DNA of 64,000 bases from Millisia brevis NBRC 105863 (GCF_001552615.1 NZ_BCRN01000017.1:36599-100598), one strand, 5' to 3'; numbered from the stretch's first letter, positions 18,822 to 28,580 are shown. Program-made: numbers and translations. The notes: a model not told the origin generated them from the sequence alone.

Positions 18822-19121
18822 CTACTTGTCGACGACCGTCGGGTATACGTGCTCGAAGCTGACCTGCTTGCCGAAGCCGGAGGCGACCACCACGGTGATC
18901 CCGAGGGCGACGAAGAGCACCACCAGGCCGAAGCAGAGGGCGGCGAGCAGGCGACCGATCGGATGCGGCCGGGCGGCGATATCGGCTTCGGCCGAGCCGC
19001 CGATCCCGAAGGCGAGCGATCGAACCCCGAGTGCGAACAGGGCCGGTAGACCGGCACCCAGAACCAGGCTCACGAGCAGGACGCGCCAGGAACCGTCGAG
19101 CGCGAGTGCGACAGTGTGCAT
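18822..19121 (-). CDS. small two-to-three-helix membrane protein beside pitA
   Basis: A 99-residue protein with a hydrophobic segment at residues 12-38 (VLLVSLVLGAGLPALFALGV) and another at about 55-82 (LLAALCFGLVVLFVALGITV), joined by a short basic/acidic loop. It resembles the Rv0544c family by position and topology; no enzymatic motif is visible. ATG 19121 follows AAAGG and lies 14 bases after the pitA stop, so it is co-transcribed with pitA. A PitA accessory subunit is a reasonable but unproven guess. Confidence 0.82.
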   Translation of the reverse strand: MHTVALALDGSWRVLLVSLVLGAGLPALFALGVRSLAFGIGGSAEADIAARPHPIGRLLAALCFGLVVLFVALGITVVVASGFGKQVSFEHVYPTVVDK

Positions 19122-19135
19122 ATCGGTGCGACCTT

Positions 19136-20356
19136 TCAGACGTTCGCCGGGTCGGACGACGACTCGGTCCGGGTGGTGTCGTCCCAGTGGTCGTTGACGT
19201 TCTCGTGGCTGACGGGATTGATGCGCGAACGCATGTAGATGTACGTCGCCAGGAGAACCAGGACGGTGAAGACGGCGATCGCTCCGGCAAGACCGCCGAG
19301 CAGATGACCGAGCCACCACATCGCCGCACCGACGACGGCGGCGGCGGGCAGGGTGATCAGCCAAGCGGTCGCCATCCGCAGGGCCACACCCCAGCGGACC
19401 TCGGCGCCGCGCCGACCGACCCCGGAACCGAGGATCGATCCGGTGGCGACGTGGGTGGTCGACAGGGCGAAGCCCAGATGGCTCGAGGCGAGGATCACCG
19501 CCGCCGAACTCGATTCCGCCGCCATGCCCTGCGGCGGCGAGATCTCCACCAGTCCCTTGCCGAGGGTGCGGATGACACGCCAGCCGCCGATATAGGTGCC
19601 GAGTGCGATCGCCGTCGCGCAGCAAACCTTCACCCAGACGGGGATGTTGGTGGTGTCGCTCCAGTGGCCGGACGCGATCAGGGCCAGGGTGATCACACCC
19701 ATCGTCTTCTGTGCGTCGTTGGTGCCGTGTGCGAGGGAGACCAGGGAAGCGGAACCGATCTGCCCCCACCGGAAACCGGTATCGGTGAAGCGTGCCGCGA
19801 CACCGGCGGTGATCCGGTACACCAACCAGGTGCCGACCATCGCGACGACGCCGGCGATGATCGGGCTGGCCAGGGCGGGCAGGATCACCTTGCCGATCAC
19901 CCCGTCGAGGTGGGTACCGTCGCCGTTCCAGTTGACCCCGTGGATGCCCATGGCGGCGATCGCGGCGCCGATCAGGCCGCCGAAGAGCGCATGCGAGGAA
20001 CTGGACGGCAGGCCGAGCAACCAGGTCAACAGATTCCAGGTGACACCGCCGCAGAGCCCGGCCAGCACGATCAGCAGTAGCGCATAACCGTTGTCGGCCA
20101 GCAGTTCCGGCCGGGGGCTGCCGTCGGAGGACTGGATGTTGATCACGGCGTTGGTGACCGTCAGGGCCACCTCGACCGACAGGAACGCGCCCACGAGGTT
20201 CAGGACCGCGGACAGGGCCACCGCGACCTTCGGTTTCAGGGCGCCGGTGGCGATCGAGGTCGCCATCGCATTGGCCGTGTCGTGGAAGCCGTTGGTGAAA
20301 TCGAAACCCAAGGCGGTCACGACCACGAGCGCCAGAATGATGAATTCGGGACTCAC
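19136..20356 (-). CDS. pitA: low-affinity inorganic phosphate transporter PitA
   Basis: A 406-residue PiT-family phosphate:proton (metal-phosphate) symporter. Both inverted PiT repeats are recognisable: FDFTNGFHDTANAMATSIAT near residue 20, and SLAHGTNDAQKTMGVITLAL in the second half. LGLPSSSSHALFGGLIGAA provides the substrate-site serines. About ten membrane helices are visible, ending in a short cytoplasmic tail. The start is GTG 20356, after a GGAG-containing stretch. It heads a three-gene minus-strand operon inserted between rlmN and dxr. Confidence 0.95.
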   Translation of the reverse strand: MSPEFIILALVVVTALGFDFTNGFHDTANAMATSIATGALKPKVAVALSAVLNLVGAFLSVEVALTVTNAVINIQSSDGSPRPELLADNGYALLLIVLAGLCGGVTWNLLTWLLGLPSSSSHALFGGLIGAAIAAMGIHGVNWNGDGTHLDGVIGKVILPALASPIIAGVVAMVGTWLVYRITAGVAARFTDTGFRWGQIGSASLVSLAHGTNDAQKTMGVITLALIASGHWSDTTNIPVWVKVCCATAIALGTYIGGWRVIRTLGKGLVEISPPQGMAAESSSAAVILASSHLGFALSTTHVATGSILGSGVGRRGAEVRWGVALRMATAWLITLPAAAVVGAAMWWLGHLLGGLAGAIAVFTVLVLLATYIYMRSRINPVSHENVNDHWDDTTRTESSSDPANV

Positions 20357-20516
20357 GGGATCAACGCTCCACCCGATACCGGACCCCGCGATAGAGTCGG
20401 CTCCCGCTGTTCACCAGCTATTCGAGCCGGTGATACTTCCGTCCGGTCGGATCATCCTGTATGTCCCGGTTGCCCGATGTCGGCCGCCCAACTCGGATGT
20501 GTCCCAACGCAAACCG

Positions 20517-20540
20517 ACCCGCAGGCGTGCGCCTGCGGGT
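20517..20540 (-). terminator. terminator of DUF2631 gene
   Basis: ACCCGCAGGCG (20517-20527) pairs perfectly with CGCCTGCGGGT (20530-20540). Read on the minus strand it is followed by CGGTTTGCGTTG and lies 22 bases past the DUF2631 stop, so it most likely ends that transcript. Confidence 0.7.
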
Positions 20541-20562
20541 CGATGCGGAACGTGCGAGCGGG

Positions 20563-20829
20563 TCAGCCCTTGCGGCGGCGACGCAGCCAGTCGATCCCGA
20601 TGAACCCGACGATGCTGAGCGCGAACCCGATCAGGTACAGATCCTCGATACGGCTCTCGTGATTGCCGATCATCATCACGAGCAGGAACAGCGCGGTCAC
20701 GAATCCGGCGATGCGGAAGAAGGTGTGGTTCTCGCCGCTCCAACCCCACTCGGTGGAGGGCACGTCGGCGGCGTCGGCCTTCCAGCCGAGGGGACGCGGG
20801 GACCGGGGTTCGGTGTCTGCACCGGACAT
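20563..20829 (-). CDS. DUF2631 membrane protein
   Basis: An 88-residue protein with a hydrophilic N-terminus including the invariant-looking STEWGWSGENHTFFRI, two transmembrane helices (FVTALFLLVMMIGNH and LYLIGFALSIVGFIGIDWL), and a basic end RRRRKG. It matches the DUF2631 family found next to dxr in mycobacteria; function unknown. AGGAAGG precedes ATG 20829. The gene is divergent from dxr, with 174 bases between the starts. Confidence 0.85.
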   Translation of the reverse strand: MSGADTEPRSPRPLGWKADAADVPSTEWGWSGENHTFFRIAGFVTALFLLVMMIGNHESRIEDLYLIGFALSIVGFIGIDWLRRRRKG

Positions 20830-21003
20830 GGCGGACCTTCCTGTCGCCGGGGCGGTGCCGGACACCGCCGAGGTTCTGTCGGGACCATCGTGGCATACGA
20901 CAGTGCGTCGTAACGACTCGGCGCGATATTCGGCGCGTGCCGAGCGCCATCGGCGGCCCGTCCGGGCCCGGTCGTGGTCGCCGCGGGCGGGTCGGCCTGC
21001 ACA

Positions 21004-22242
21004 ATGGGCGATGTGAACGTGGGCGATGTGAACGCCGGCACCTCCCGGCACGCCGGTGCGACGGACCGGATCCGGGTGGTCGTCCTGGGCAGCACCGGCT
21101 CGATCGGTACGCAGGCCATCGACGTGATCGCCGCCAACCCGGATCGATTCGAGCTGGTCGGCCTGGCTGCGGGCGGATCCCGTCCCGACGAATTGGCCGA
21201 TCAGGCGAAGCGCTTCGGTGTGCTCGACGTCGCGGTCGGCGATGCGGACGGTGGACGACGGGTCCGCGACGCGCTCGACGGCTCGTCGACACGGGTGCGC
21301 ACCGGACGCGACGCGATCCGTGAACTGGTCGAGGAGATCCCGGCGGACGTCGTGCTCAACGCCCTCGTCGGTGCGATGGGACTCGAGCCGACGCTCGCCG
21401 CGCTGCGGTCGGGTGCTCGGCTGGCGCTGGCGAACAAGGAGTCGCTGGTCGCGGGCGGTCCCCTGGTTCTCGACGCGGCCCAACCGGGCCAGATCGTTCC
21501 GGTCGACTCCGAGCACTCCGCGCTCGCCCAGTGCCTCTGGGCCGGTCGCAGCGAGGAGATCGCTCGGCTGGTGCTGACCGCCTCGGGGGGCCCCTTCCGC
21601 GGGTGGACCGCCGAGCGGCTCGAGGACGTCACCCCCGAGATGGCCGGCGCCCATCCGACCTGGTCGATGGGCCCGATGAATACCCTCAACTCGGCCACGC
21701 TGGTCAACAAGGGCCTCGAACTGATCGAGGCGAATCTGCTGTTCGGTATCCCCTACGACCGGATCGACGTGACCGTGCACCCGCAGTCGATCGTGCACTC
21801 GATGGTCACCTTCACCGACGGCTCGACGATCGCCCAGGCCAGCCCGCCGGATATGCGGCTGCCGATCTCGTTGGCGTTGGGCTGGCCCGACCGGGTGGCC
21901 GGCACCTCGACCCCCTGCGACTTCACCACCGCCGCTCGCTGGGACTTCGAGCCGCTCGACGGCGCGGTCTTCCCGGCGGTCGATCTCGCTCGCCTGGCCG
22001 GAACCGTCGGCGGCAGCCTTCCCGCCGTCTACAACGCCGCCAACGAGATCGCCGCCGAGGCCTTCCTCGACGAGCGGATCGCCTTCCCGCGCATCGTCGA
22101 GATCGTCGCGGAGATCGTCGACCGGGGCCGCGAGGAATGGTCGGTGCGGCCGCGTACCGTGGACGACGCACTCGCCGCAGACGCATGGGCCCGCGCCCGA
22201 GCCGGTGAGCTCGTCGACAGAAAGGCGCGTGCCACGCGATGA
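21004..22242 (+). CDS. dxr: 1-deoxy-D-xylulose 5-phosphate reductoisomerase
   Basis: A 412-residue second enzyme of the MEP isoprenoid pathway, converting DXP to MEP with NADPH. The nucleotide-binding [42 protein letters not shown] and [20 protein letters not shown] with the metal/substrate residues are all intact. The start is ambiguous: ATG 21004, or the GTG at 21013, which has a CACAAT hexamer seven bases upstream. The first codons are a small duplication encoding [10 protein letters not shown]. It is coupled to rip1 by a four-base overlap. Confidence 0.96.
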   Translation: MGDVNVGDVNAGTSRHAGATDRIRVVVLGSTGSIGTQAIDVIAANPDRFELVGLAAGGSRPDELADQAKRFGVLDVAVGDADGGRRVRDALDGSSTRVRTGRDAIRELVEEIPADVVLNALVGAMGLEPTLAALRSGARLALANKESLVAGGPLVLDAAQPGQIVPVDSEHSALAQCLWAGRSEEIARLVLTASGGPFRGWTAERLEDVTPEMAGAHPTWSMGPMNTLNSATLVNKGLELIEANLLFGIPYDRIDVTVHPQSIVHSMVTFTDGSTIAQASPPDMRLPISLALGWPDRVAGTSTPCDFTTAARWDFEPLDGAVFPAVDLARLAGTVGGSLPAVYNAANEIAAEAFLDERIAFPRIVEIVAEIVDRGREEWSVRPRTVDDALAADAWARARAGELVDRKARATR

Positions 22243-23462
22243 TGTTCGTCCTCGGCGTGACCCTCTTCGCGGTCGGAATCGCCCTGTCGATCGCGCTGCA
22301 CGAGGCCGGCCACATGTGGACCGCGCGCGCCCTGGGGATGAAGGTGCGCCGCTTCTACATCGGCTTCGGCCCGAAGGTGCTGTCCTTCCGGCGCGGCGAG
22401 ACCGAGTACGGCCTCAAGGCGATCCCGGCCGGCGGTTTCTGCGATATCGCCGGGATGACCCCGCTCGACGAACTGGCCCCCGACGAACACGAACGGGCGA
22501 TGTACCGGCAGGCCACCTGGAAGCGCGTGGTCGTCATGGTCGGCGGCATCGCGATGAACATCGTGCTCGGCTTCGTGCTGGTCTGGGTCCTGGCGGTCGG
22601 GTGGGGTCTGCCCGACCGGGACGCGCCGACCCGCATGGTCGTCGAGACCACCCAATGCGCCGGCGACAGCCAGGCCCGCGACGGCCAGATCTCCGCGTGC
22701 ACCGGCCCCGGACCGGCCGGGTTGGCCGGCATCCGGTCGGGGGATCAGATCCTGGCGATCAACGGCGTCGACACCCCGAACTTCGGCGACGTCATCGAGG
22801 CGGTCCGCCCGCTGCAGGGCACCGCGCAGGTCACCGTCGAACGCGACGGACAGCAGATCACCGTGCCGGTGGCCGTCCAGCAGGTCTCCCGCTGGATCGT
22901 CGACCGCAGCGTGAGCGACGAGCCGCAGCTGCAGACGATCGGCGTGATCGGCGTGGTCGCCAAGTCGTTCCCCAATATCCAATACGGACCGATCCAGGCG
23001 ATCCCGGCGGCGGTGGCGTTCACCGGCGATATGGCGGTCGAGACCGTCAAGGCGATCGTCACCCTGCCGACCAAGGTCGTCGGGCTGTGGAACGCGATCT
23101 TCGGCGGGGCCGAGCGAGCCGAGGACACCCCGATCAGCGTGGTCGGGGCCAGCGTGATCGGCGGTCAGGCGGCCGAGCGGGGGCTCTGGGAGGTCTTCGT
23201 CGGGCTGCTCGCCGCGCTCAACTACTTCCTCGCGGTGTTCAACATGCTCCCGTTGCTGCCGCTCGACGGAGGTCACATCGCGGTCACCCTCTACGAGAAG
23301 GTGCGCAATACCTTCCGCGTGCGGCGCGGCCGGGCGATCGGCGAGCCGGTCGACTACCTCAAGCTGCTGCCGGCGACCTACGTGGTCATGCTGGTCGGCG
23401 GGGCGTTCATGGTGCTGACCCTCACCGCCGACATCGTCAACCCCCTGCAGGTTTTCCGCTGA
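22239..23462 (+). CDS. rip1: site-2 (M50) intramembrane metalloprotease Rip1/RseP
   Basis: A 407-residue S2P-family protease that cleaves anti-sigma factors within the membrane. HEAGH at residues 21-25 provides the zinc ligands; [12 protein letters not shown] near residue 340 provides the third ligand Asp. A PDZ domain lies between ([20 protein letters not shown]). Four transmembrane segments fit the family. It overlaps dxr by four bases and precedes ispG, the conserved dxr-rip1-ispG order, although proteolysis and isoprenoid synthesis have no obvious shared biochemistry. Confidence 0.96.
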   Translation: MMFVLGVTLFAVGIALSIALHEAGHMWTARALGMKVRRFYIGFGPKVLSFRRGETEYGLKAIPAGGFCDIAGMTPLDELAPDEHERAMYRQATWKRVVVMVGGIAMNIVLGFVLVWVLAVGWGLPDRDAPTRMVVETTQCAGDSQARDGQISACTGPGPAGLAGIRSGDQILAINGVDTPNFGDVIEAVRPLQGTAQVTVERDGQQITVPVAVQQVSRWIVDRSVSDEPQLQTIGVIGVVAKSFPNIQYGPIQAIPAAVAFTGDMAVETVKAIVTLPTKVVGLWNAIFGGAERAEDTPISVVGASVIGGQAAERGLWEVFVGLLAALNYFLAVFNMLPLLPLDGGHIAVTLYEKVRNTFRVRRGRAIGEPVDYLKLLPATYVVMLVGGAFMVLTLTADIVNPLQVFR

Positions 23463-23545
23463 TCGACGCCGTCGCGAGCCGCCGGCCGGTGCCCTCGTGA
23501 CGGCATGCCGAACCGAGGGCGAGCGGCGGTGTCCGAGAACGGGAC

Positions 23546-23551
23546 TAGAAT
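23546..23551 (+). promoter_or_regulatory. -10 element of ispG, leaderless
   Basis: TAGAAT lies seven bases before GTG 23559 and there is no Shine-Dalgarno sequence, so transcription probably starts on or beside the start codon. Confidence 0.6.
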
Positions 23552-23558
23552 CGGGCAA

Positions 23559-24716
23559 GTGACTGGTTCCGTAGGACTGGGACTGCCGGGAGTACCGGCG
23601 CCCACACTCGCTCCGCGCCGCCGTACCCGCCAGCTGATGGTGGGGAATGTCGGAGTCGGCAGCGACCACCCCATCCCGGTGCAATCGATGACCACCACCC
23701 CCACCCACGACATCAACGCGACCCTGCAGCAGATCGCGGAGTTGACCGCGTCGGGCTGCGACATCGTACGTGTGGCCTGCCCGCGGCAGGAGGACGCCGA
23801 CGCCCTGGTCGCGATCGCCGCCAAGAGCCAGATCCCGGTGATCGCCGATATCCACTTCCAACCGCGCTATATCTTCGCCGCGATCGACGCCGGCTGCGCC
23901 GCGGTGCGGGTCAATCCCGGCAACATCAAGGAATTCGATGGCCGCGTCGGTGAGGTCGCCAAGGCCGCCGGCGCCGCCGGCATCCCGATTCGCATCGGTG
24001 TCAACGCCGGCTCGCTCGACAAGCGGATGATGGACAAGTACGGCAAAGCCACGCCCGAGGCGCTGGTCGAGTCGGCGCTCTGGGAAGCCTCGCTCTTCGA
24101 GGAGCACGGCTTCGGCGACATCAAGATCTCGGTCAAGCACAACGACCCGGTGGTCATGGTCGAGGCCTACCGGCAGCTCGCCGCACAGAGCGACTACCCC
24201 CTGCACCTCGGCGTCACCGAGGCCGGTCCGTCCTTTCAGGGCACGATCAAGTCGGCCGTCGCCTTCGGCGCGCTGTTGTCCGAGGGCATCGGCGACACGA
24301 TCCGCGTCTCGCTGTCCGCCCCGCCGGCCGAGGAGATCAAGGTCGGCGACCAGATCCTGCAGTCGCTGAATCTGCGGCCGCGCAAGCTCGAGATCGTCTC
24401 CTGCCCGTCCTGCGGCCGCGCCCAGGTCGATGTCTACACCTTGGCCAACGAGGTCACCGCCGGCCTCGAGGGGATGGAGATCCCGCTGCGCGTCGCGGTG
24501 ATGGGATGTGTCGTCAACGGACCGGGCGAGGCCCGCGAAGCCGATCTCGGTGTCGCATCCGGCAACGGCAGGGGTCAGATCTTCGTCAAGGGCAAGGTCA
24601 TCAAGACCGTTCCCGAAGCACAGATCGTCGAGACCCTGATCGAGGAAGCGATGCGGATCGCCGAGGAGTCCGACCCGGACACGGCAAGCGGATCGCCGGT
24701 CGTCACGGTCGGGTGA
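23559..24716 (+). CDS. ispG: 4-hydroxy-3-methylbut-2-enyl diphosphate synthase
   Basis: A 385-residue [4Fe-4S] enzyme (GcpE) that converts MEcPP to HMBPP in the MEP pathway. [36 protein letters not shown] and the cluster-binding [12 protein letters not shown] plus [12 protein letters not shown] are conserved. GTG 23559 yields [21 protein letters not shown], matching the mycobacterial N-terminus, and is supported by the -10 seven bases upstream; an upstream GTG at 23529 is less likely. Shares pathway with dxr two genes before. Confidence 0.97.
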   Translation: MTGSVGLGLPGVPAPTLAPRRRTRQLMVGNVGVGSDHPIPVQSMTTTPTHDINATLQQIAELTASGCDIVRVACPRQEDADALVAIAAKSQIPVIADIHFQPRYIFAAIDAGCAAVRVNPGNIKEFDGRVGEVAKAAGAAGIPIRIGVNAGSLDKRMMDKYGKATPEALVESALWEASLFEEHGFGDIKISVKHNDPVVMVEAYRQLAAQSDYPLHLGVTEAGPSFQGTIKSAVAFGALLSEGIGDTIRVSLSAPPAEEIKVGDQILQSLNLRPRKLEIVSCPSCGRAQVDVYTLANEVTAGLEGMEIPLRVAVMGCVVNGPGEAREADLGVASGNGRGQIFVKGKVIKTVPEAQIVETLIEEAMRIAEESDPDTASGSPVVTVG

Positions 24717-24861
24717 CCCGGACTGGGCTGATCGGCCACGAAGCGACGCCGGCCGGCGCCCGAACGTGGGACAGTTGCCAACACGGGCCGGCCGTGTCGA
24801 CCGCCGGTATCGCATGTCGCGTCCACACGGGAGGCGACCGAATCGGGCGAGGAGTGCGGCG

Positions 24862-25713
24862 ATGCTGAAGATGCCCAGCATGCGGGCGCACGGCGTTCGC
24901 ACTCTCGGGGGACGGGATGTCCCCGAGGTGCTGCGGGTCCTCGACGCCGACCCGGTCGCGGCGTGCATGATCGCCGCGCGGGTGGAGGAGATCGGCCTCG
25001 ACGCCCGACTGCTGCACGGCCAACTGTGGGCGCGGGGTGCGACCAAGTCCTCGCTCTGCTTCTCCGGTGCCAATCTGGTCCCGCTGAGCGGCGGGCCCGA
25101 TGATGTGCGAGCCTTCGCCGACCGCGCGGCGCGACTGCCGCGGGTCTGCTCCTCGCTGGTCGGGCGGGCCGAGCTGACCCTTCCGCTCTGGGAGGAACTG
25201 CAAGCGGACTGGGGCCCGCCGCGCGAGGTGCGCGCCGAGCAGCCACTGCTGGCGGTCACCCATGTCCCGGATCACCTGATCGACCGCGACGTGCGACAGG
25301 TGCGCCCGCACGAGATCAACGCCTACTTCCCGGTCGCGGTCGCGATGTTCCGGGAGGAGGTCGGCGTCGACCCCCTGGCCGGTGACGGTGGCGTGGGCTA
25401 TCGGCGCCGGATCGCGAACCTGATCGACGCGGGGCGCGCCTACGCCCGCTTCGACGGCGAACGGGTGATATTCAAGGCCGAGGTCGGCTCGATGTCACGG
25501 GCCGTCGGACAGATCCAGGGCGTCTGGGTCGCGCCCGACCTGCGCAGCCACGGCCTGGGGACCGGGGGAACCGCGGCGGTCGCGGCCATGGTCAACGCCG
25601 GCGGCCGCATCGCCAGCCTCTACGTCAACAGCTTCAACACCCCGGCCCGGCGGGCCTATGCGCGCATCGGATTCCGCCGCGTCGGCACCTTCACCACCGT
25701 CCTGCTCGACTGA
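24862..25713 (+). CDS. DUF4081/GNAT-family N-acetyltransferase
   Basis: A 283-residue two-domain protein: residues 1-130 fit the DUF4081 N-terminal domain found on actinobacterial GNAT proteins, and the C-terminal half is a GNAT fold with the acetyl-CoA loop VAPDLRSHGLGTGGTAAV and the strand/helix SLYVNSFNTPARRAYARIGF. The acceptor is unknown. ATG 24862 has a GAGGAG site. It follows ispG by 145 bases, as Rv2867c follows gcpE in M. tuberculosis. Confidence 0.9.
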   Translation: MLKMPSMRAHGVRTLGGRDVPEVLRVLDADPVAACMIAARVEEIGLDARLLHGQLWARGATKSSLCFSGANLVPLSGGPDDVRAFADRAARLPRVCSSLVGRAELTLPLWEELQADWGPPREVRAEQPLLAVTHVPDHLIDRDVRQVRPHEINAYFPVAVAMFREEVGVDPLAGDGGVGYRRRIANLIDAGRAYARFDGERVIFKAEVGSMSRAVGQIQGVWVAPDLRSHGLGTGGTAAVAAMVNAGGRIASLYVNSFNTPARRAYARIGFRRVGTFTTVLLD

Positions 25714-25873
25714 CCGTCCGGCCGGGCGGTACGAGCCGTTCGGGACCTCCGGTGTATCGGTCTGCTTGCTCCGGGCGATCGGCCGCGCCTACACTGGTGG
25801 TGCCCGAGACCCTTTAGTCGAGGGAAGTGACCCCGCAGCCATCCGGACGGTTGGTGAGCGGGGTTTCGCGCGT

Positions 25874-26260
25874 TCAGGGGTCGACTCGGATCGTCTCTCC
25901 CACGATCGGCGCGATGCGCGCCCTCCACCCGGGCTTCCTGGTCGCCAGACACCAGGCCACCGCGTCGGGAATGCGCAGCAGCGGCTCCGCCGCGGCGCGC
26001 GCATGCGCATAGTTCGGCGCGGTCGCGGCGTGCGCCCGGCGGGCGCCGTGCAGGATCCGCAGATCCGCGGCCAACAGGCTGTCGTCCTGCTCGACGACCA
26101 TCCGATGGGCGCCGATGGCGGCGGTGAAGTGGATGCGATCCTGACCCGGCAGAATCAGGGCCCGGATGCTCTTCCGGCAGATCGCAAACGTGGCCGGCGT
26201 ACCGATAGCCGTCGCCAACAGCAGCCCGTCCTGCTTGGTTTCGTCGACGAAGGCGTGCAT
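25874..26260 (-). CDS. small protein resembling an internally deleted DUF3800-like family
   Basis: A 128-residue protein starting MHAFVDETKQDGLLLATA. Its N-terminus (Asp-Glu near the start, RALILPGQDRIHF) and C-terminus (RMVVEQDDSLLAADLRILHG, then EPLLRIPDAVAWC) resemble a roughly 200-residue actinobacterial family with an RNase-H-like DUF3800 flavour. From memory of that family, the middle 40-50 residues between RIHF and the EQDDSLL block are missing without loss of frame. It stands alone between GNAT and cupin genes on the opposite strand. It may be a decaying gene. Function is not assignable. Confidence 0.55.
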   Translation of the reverse strand: MHAFVDETKQDGLLLATAIGTPATFAICRKSIRALILPGQDRIHFTAAIGAHRMVVEQDDSLLAADLRILHGARRAHAATAPNYAHARAAAEPLLRIPDAVAWCLATRKPGWRARIAPIVGETIRVDP

Positions 26261-26310
26261 CGCGAGCGTTGAGTATTGCTGCCGAAACCGACATGTTCGG
26301 GCGCCCGCGT

Positions 26311-26316
26311 TAGCGT
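26311..26316 (+). promoter_or_regulatory. -10 element of cupin gene, leaderless
   Basis: TAGCGT lies six bases before ATG 26323, and no ribosome-binding site is present. Confidence 0.5.
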
Positions 26317-26322
26317 CGTGGG

Positions 26323-26658
26323 ATGCAGCCGAACAGTGCCATCGATGCCTCGCGCCTCGCGATGGAGTCCGAGCCGGTCGTCGCGGAGCAGACGGTTGCG
26401 GGGGAGCCGCGAACCGCGGCGACGGCGTTGACCTCCTTCGGCGGATTCGAGGTCGGGGTGTGGGAGATGACCGCCGGCGTCATGCGCGATGTCGAGGCCG
26501 ACGAGATCTTCGTCGTACTGTCGGGCCGCGCGACGGTCACCTTCGACGATGGCACCCCGACGCTGGACCTGTCCGGCGGCGATGTCGTGCGGCTCGCCGC
26601 CGGCGCGCACACCGTGTGGACGGTCACCGAGACCCTCCGCAAGGTGTACATCACGTAG
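26323..26658 (+). CDS. cupin-domain protein (EutQ-like)
   Basis: A 111-residue single-domain cupin. Cupin motif 1 is degenerate but visible as VEADEIFVVLSGRATVTF, and motif 2 as GGDVVRLAAGAHTVWTVTE; the pattern is that of the EutQ/DUF861 subgroup. Metal-binding His residues are mostly lacking, only one His (AHTVW) being in the expected area, so it may bind a small molecule rather than act as a dioxygenase. Ligand and partner are unknown. Confidence 0.82.
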   Translation: MQPNSAIDASRLAMESEPVVAEQTVAGEPRTAATALTSFGGFEVGVWEMTAGVMRDVEADEIFVVLSGRATVTFDDGTPTLDLSGGDVVRLAAGAHTVWTVTETLRKVYIT

Positions 26659-26753
26659 CGGCCCCCTGCGGTCGCGTCGATCCGGCCGCACCCCGGGTCG
26701 GCGAATTGCCGTCCGCTGCGGCGGGGCACGGGGGAGCGGCTGCTCGCAGCACA

Positions 26754-26759
26754 TAGTCT
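26754..26759 (+). promoter_or_regulatory. -10 element of penicillin-binding lipoprotein gene
   Basis: TAGTCT lies six bases before GTG 26766 (nine before ATG 26769), with no ribosome-binding site. Confidence 0.5.
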
Positions 26760-26765
26760 CTGGTC

Positions 26766-28580
26766 GTGATGCCCGGCTCGCGACGACATCTCCCGCCCCG
26801 CGGGTGGATCGCGGCCGGGTTGATCCTGCTTCTCGTCTCGATCACCGGTTGCTCCGCGCCACCGACCGGTCCCGAGGCCGCGGTGATCGACTTCGTCGCG
26901 GCGGTCGGATCCGGCGATATCGACGCCGCCGCCGGCCTGACCGATCGACCCGACCTGGCCGCCCCCACGATCCGTTCGGTCCACGACGGCCTGCAGGCGA
27001 CCGGTCTGACCGTCGAGACCGGTGCCGTGCGGATCTCCGGGGACTCGGCCACCGTCGACTACACCTACACCTGGACGTTGTCGGCGAACCGGCAGTGGAC
27101 CTACGAGGGGCAGCTGCCGCTGGCCCGGCGCGGTGGGCAGTGGGTGCTGCGGTGGAGCCCGTCGGATCTGCACCCCTCGCTCGGCAGCGACCAGACCCTC
27201 GAACTGCGCCTGATCGAGGCCTCCCGCGCCCGGGTCAACGAAAACGGCGGCAGCGATGTGCTCGTACCCGGTCGGGTGATGCGCATCACCTGGTCCGCCG
27301 AGGGGGTCGACGACACCGTCGGCGCCGTCCGCGATCTGGTCGACCTGCTGCGTCCCGCGACCACCCCGAGCCCGCAGGCGATCGTCGAGGCCGCCACCGG
27401 CTCGGGCAACCCGGTGACCATCGCGCAACTCGACCAGGCGACCTACGACGCCAAGCGCGACCAACTCGACCGCATCCCCGGGGTGTCGGTGGTCGAACTC
27501 GCCGACCTGGTCACCGTCGACCCGACCTTCGCCCCCGACCTGATCAGCCGGGTGCGGTCCGCGGTGATCGACCGCGTCGACGGCACCGCCGGGTGGCGGG
27601 TGGTTCAGCGCACCGCCGACGGTGCGGTCGTGTCGGTGCTGACCGAAACCCCGCCGCAGCCGGTGCCCTCGTTCTCGGTCACCCTCGACCGCGCGGTCCA
27701 GGTCGCCGCCCAGAACGCGGTCAATGCGACCGACCTGCAGGCGATGATCGTCGTGCTGCAGCCGTCGACCGGCGCGATCCTCGCCGTCGCCCAGAATCCC
27801 GCCGCCGACCGCGACGGTCCGGTCGCGCTGACCGGGCAGTATCCGCCGGGCTCGACCTTCAAGATCATCACCGCCGGGGCGGCGATCGAGGCGGGACTGG
27901 CCGGGCCCGATTCGCCGGTGCCCTGCCCGGGCGTCCTGGCGATCGGCGAACGCGCCGTACCGAACTACAACGGCTTCTCGCTCGGCACCGTGTCGATGGA
28001 GACCGCGTTCGCCCGCTCCTGCAACACCACCTTCGCCCACCTGGCCTCCCAGCTCCCCGACGACGGGCTCACCCGGGCGGCCGCACAATTCGGGATCGGC
28101 CCCTCCTACGACATCCTCGGGGTGCCGAACGCGGGCGGATCGGTGCCGGCGGCGGCGACGATCGAGCAGCGCGCCGAGGACGGCTTCGGTCAGGGGCGCG
28201 TGGTGGTCTCCACCTTCGGCATGGCGTTGGCCGCCGCCACCGTCGCCAACGGGGTCACCCCGGTGCCGCACCTGCTGGTCGGTGCCGACACCGCGGTGAC
28301 CGGCGACCGCACCGATATCGAACCGGTGGCGGTCGACGGACTGCGCCGCATGATGCGGGCGGTGATCGTCGGCGGCACCGCCGGACGGATTTCCGATCAG
28401 GGTGATGTGCACGGCAAAACCGGTGAGGCGGAGGTCCCGGACGGATCGCATGCCTGGTTCGTCGGCTACCGCGGCGACGTCGCCTTCGCCACCCTCGTCG
28501 TGCGCGGCGGCAGCTCGGACAATGCGGTCGCCGTCACCCGGGCGATGTTCGACGCGCTGCCCGCCGGTTACGGCACGTAG
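26766..28580 (+). CDS. penicillin-binding transpeptidase lipoprotein
   Basis: A 604-residue class B penicillin-binding protein anchored as a lipoprotein: the signal ends in SITGCSA with the lipidated Cys at residue 29. An NTF2-like MecA-N domain (roughly 35-150) precedes the dimerisation and transpeptidase domains. Catalytic motifs are complete: STFK with Ser363, SCN at 418-420 and KTG at 551-553. It cross-links peptidoglycan outside the membrane and corresponds to M. tuberculosis PBP-lipo (Rv2864c). GTG 26766 is preferred because of the -10 spacing, although ATG 26769 is adjacent. Confidence 0.93.
   Translation: MMPGSRRHLPPRGWIAAGLILLLVSITGCSAPPTGPEAAVIDFVAAVGSGDIDAAAGLTDRPDLAAPTIRSVHDGLQATGLTVETGAVRISGDSATVDYTYTWTLSANRQWTYEGQLPLARRGGQWVLRWSPSDLHPSLGSDQTLELRLIEASRARVNENGGSDVLVPGRVMRITWSAEGVDDTVGAVRDLVDLLRPATTPSPQAIVEAATGSGNPVTIAQLDQATYDAKRDQLDRIPGVSVVELADLVTVDPTFAPDLISRVRSAVIDRVDGTAGWRVVQRTADGAVVSVLTETPPQPVPSFSVTLDRAVQVAAQNAVNATDLQAMIVVLQPSTGAILAVAQNPAADRDGPVALTGQYPPGSTFKIITAGAAIEAGLAGPDSPVPCPGVLAIGERAVPNYNGFSLGTVSMETAFARSCNTTFAHLASQLPDDGLTRAAAQFGIGPSYDILGVPNAGGSVPAAATIEQRAEDGFGQGRVVVSTFGMALAAATVANGVTPVPHLLVGADTAVTGDRTDIEPVAVDGLRRMMRAVIVGGTAGRISDQGDVHGKTGEAEVPDGSHAWFVGYRGDVAFATLVVRGGSSDNAVAVTRAMFDALPAGYGT

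Noticed and set aside
22029..25259. A 1076-residue minus-strand open frame across dxr, rip1, ispG and the GNAT gene
   Set aside because: Antisense shadow of four well-identified genes; composition is that of reverse-complemented GC-rich codons.
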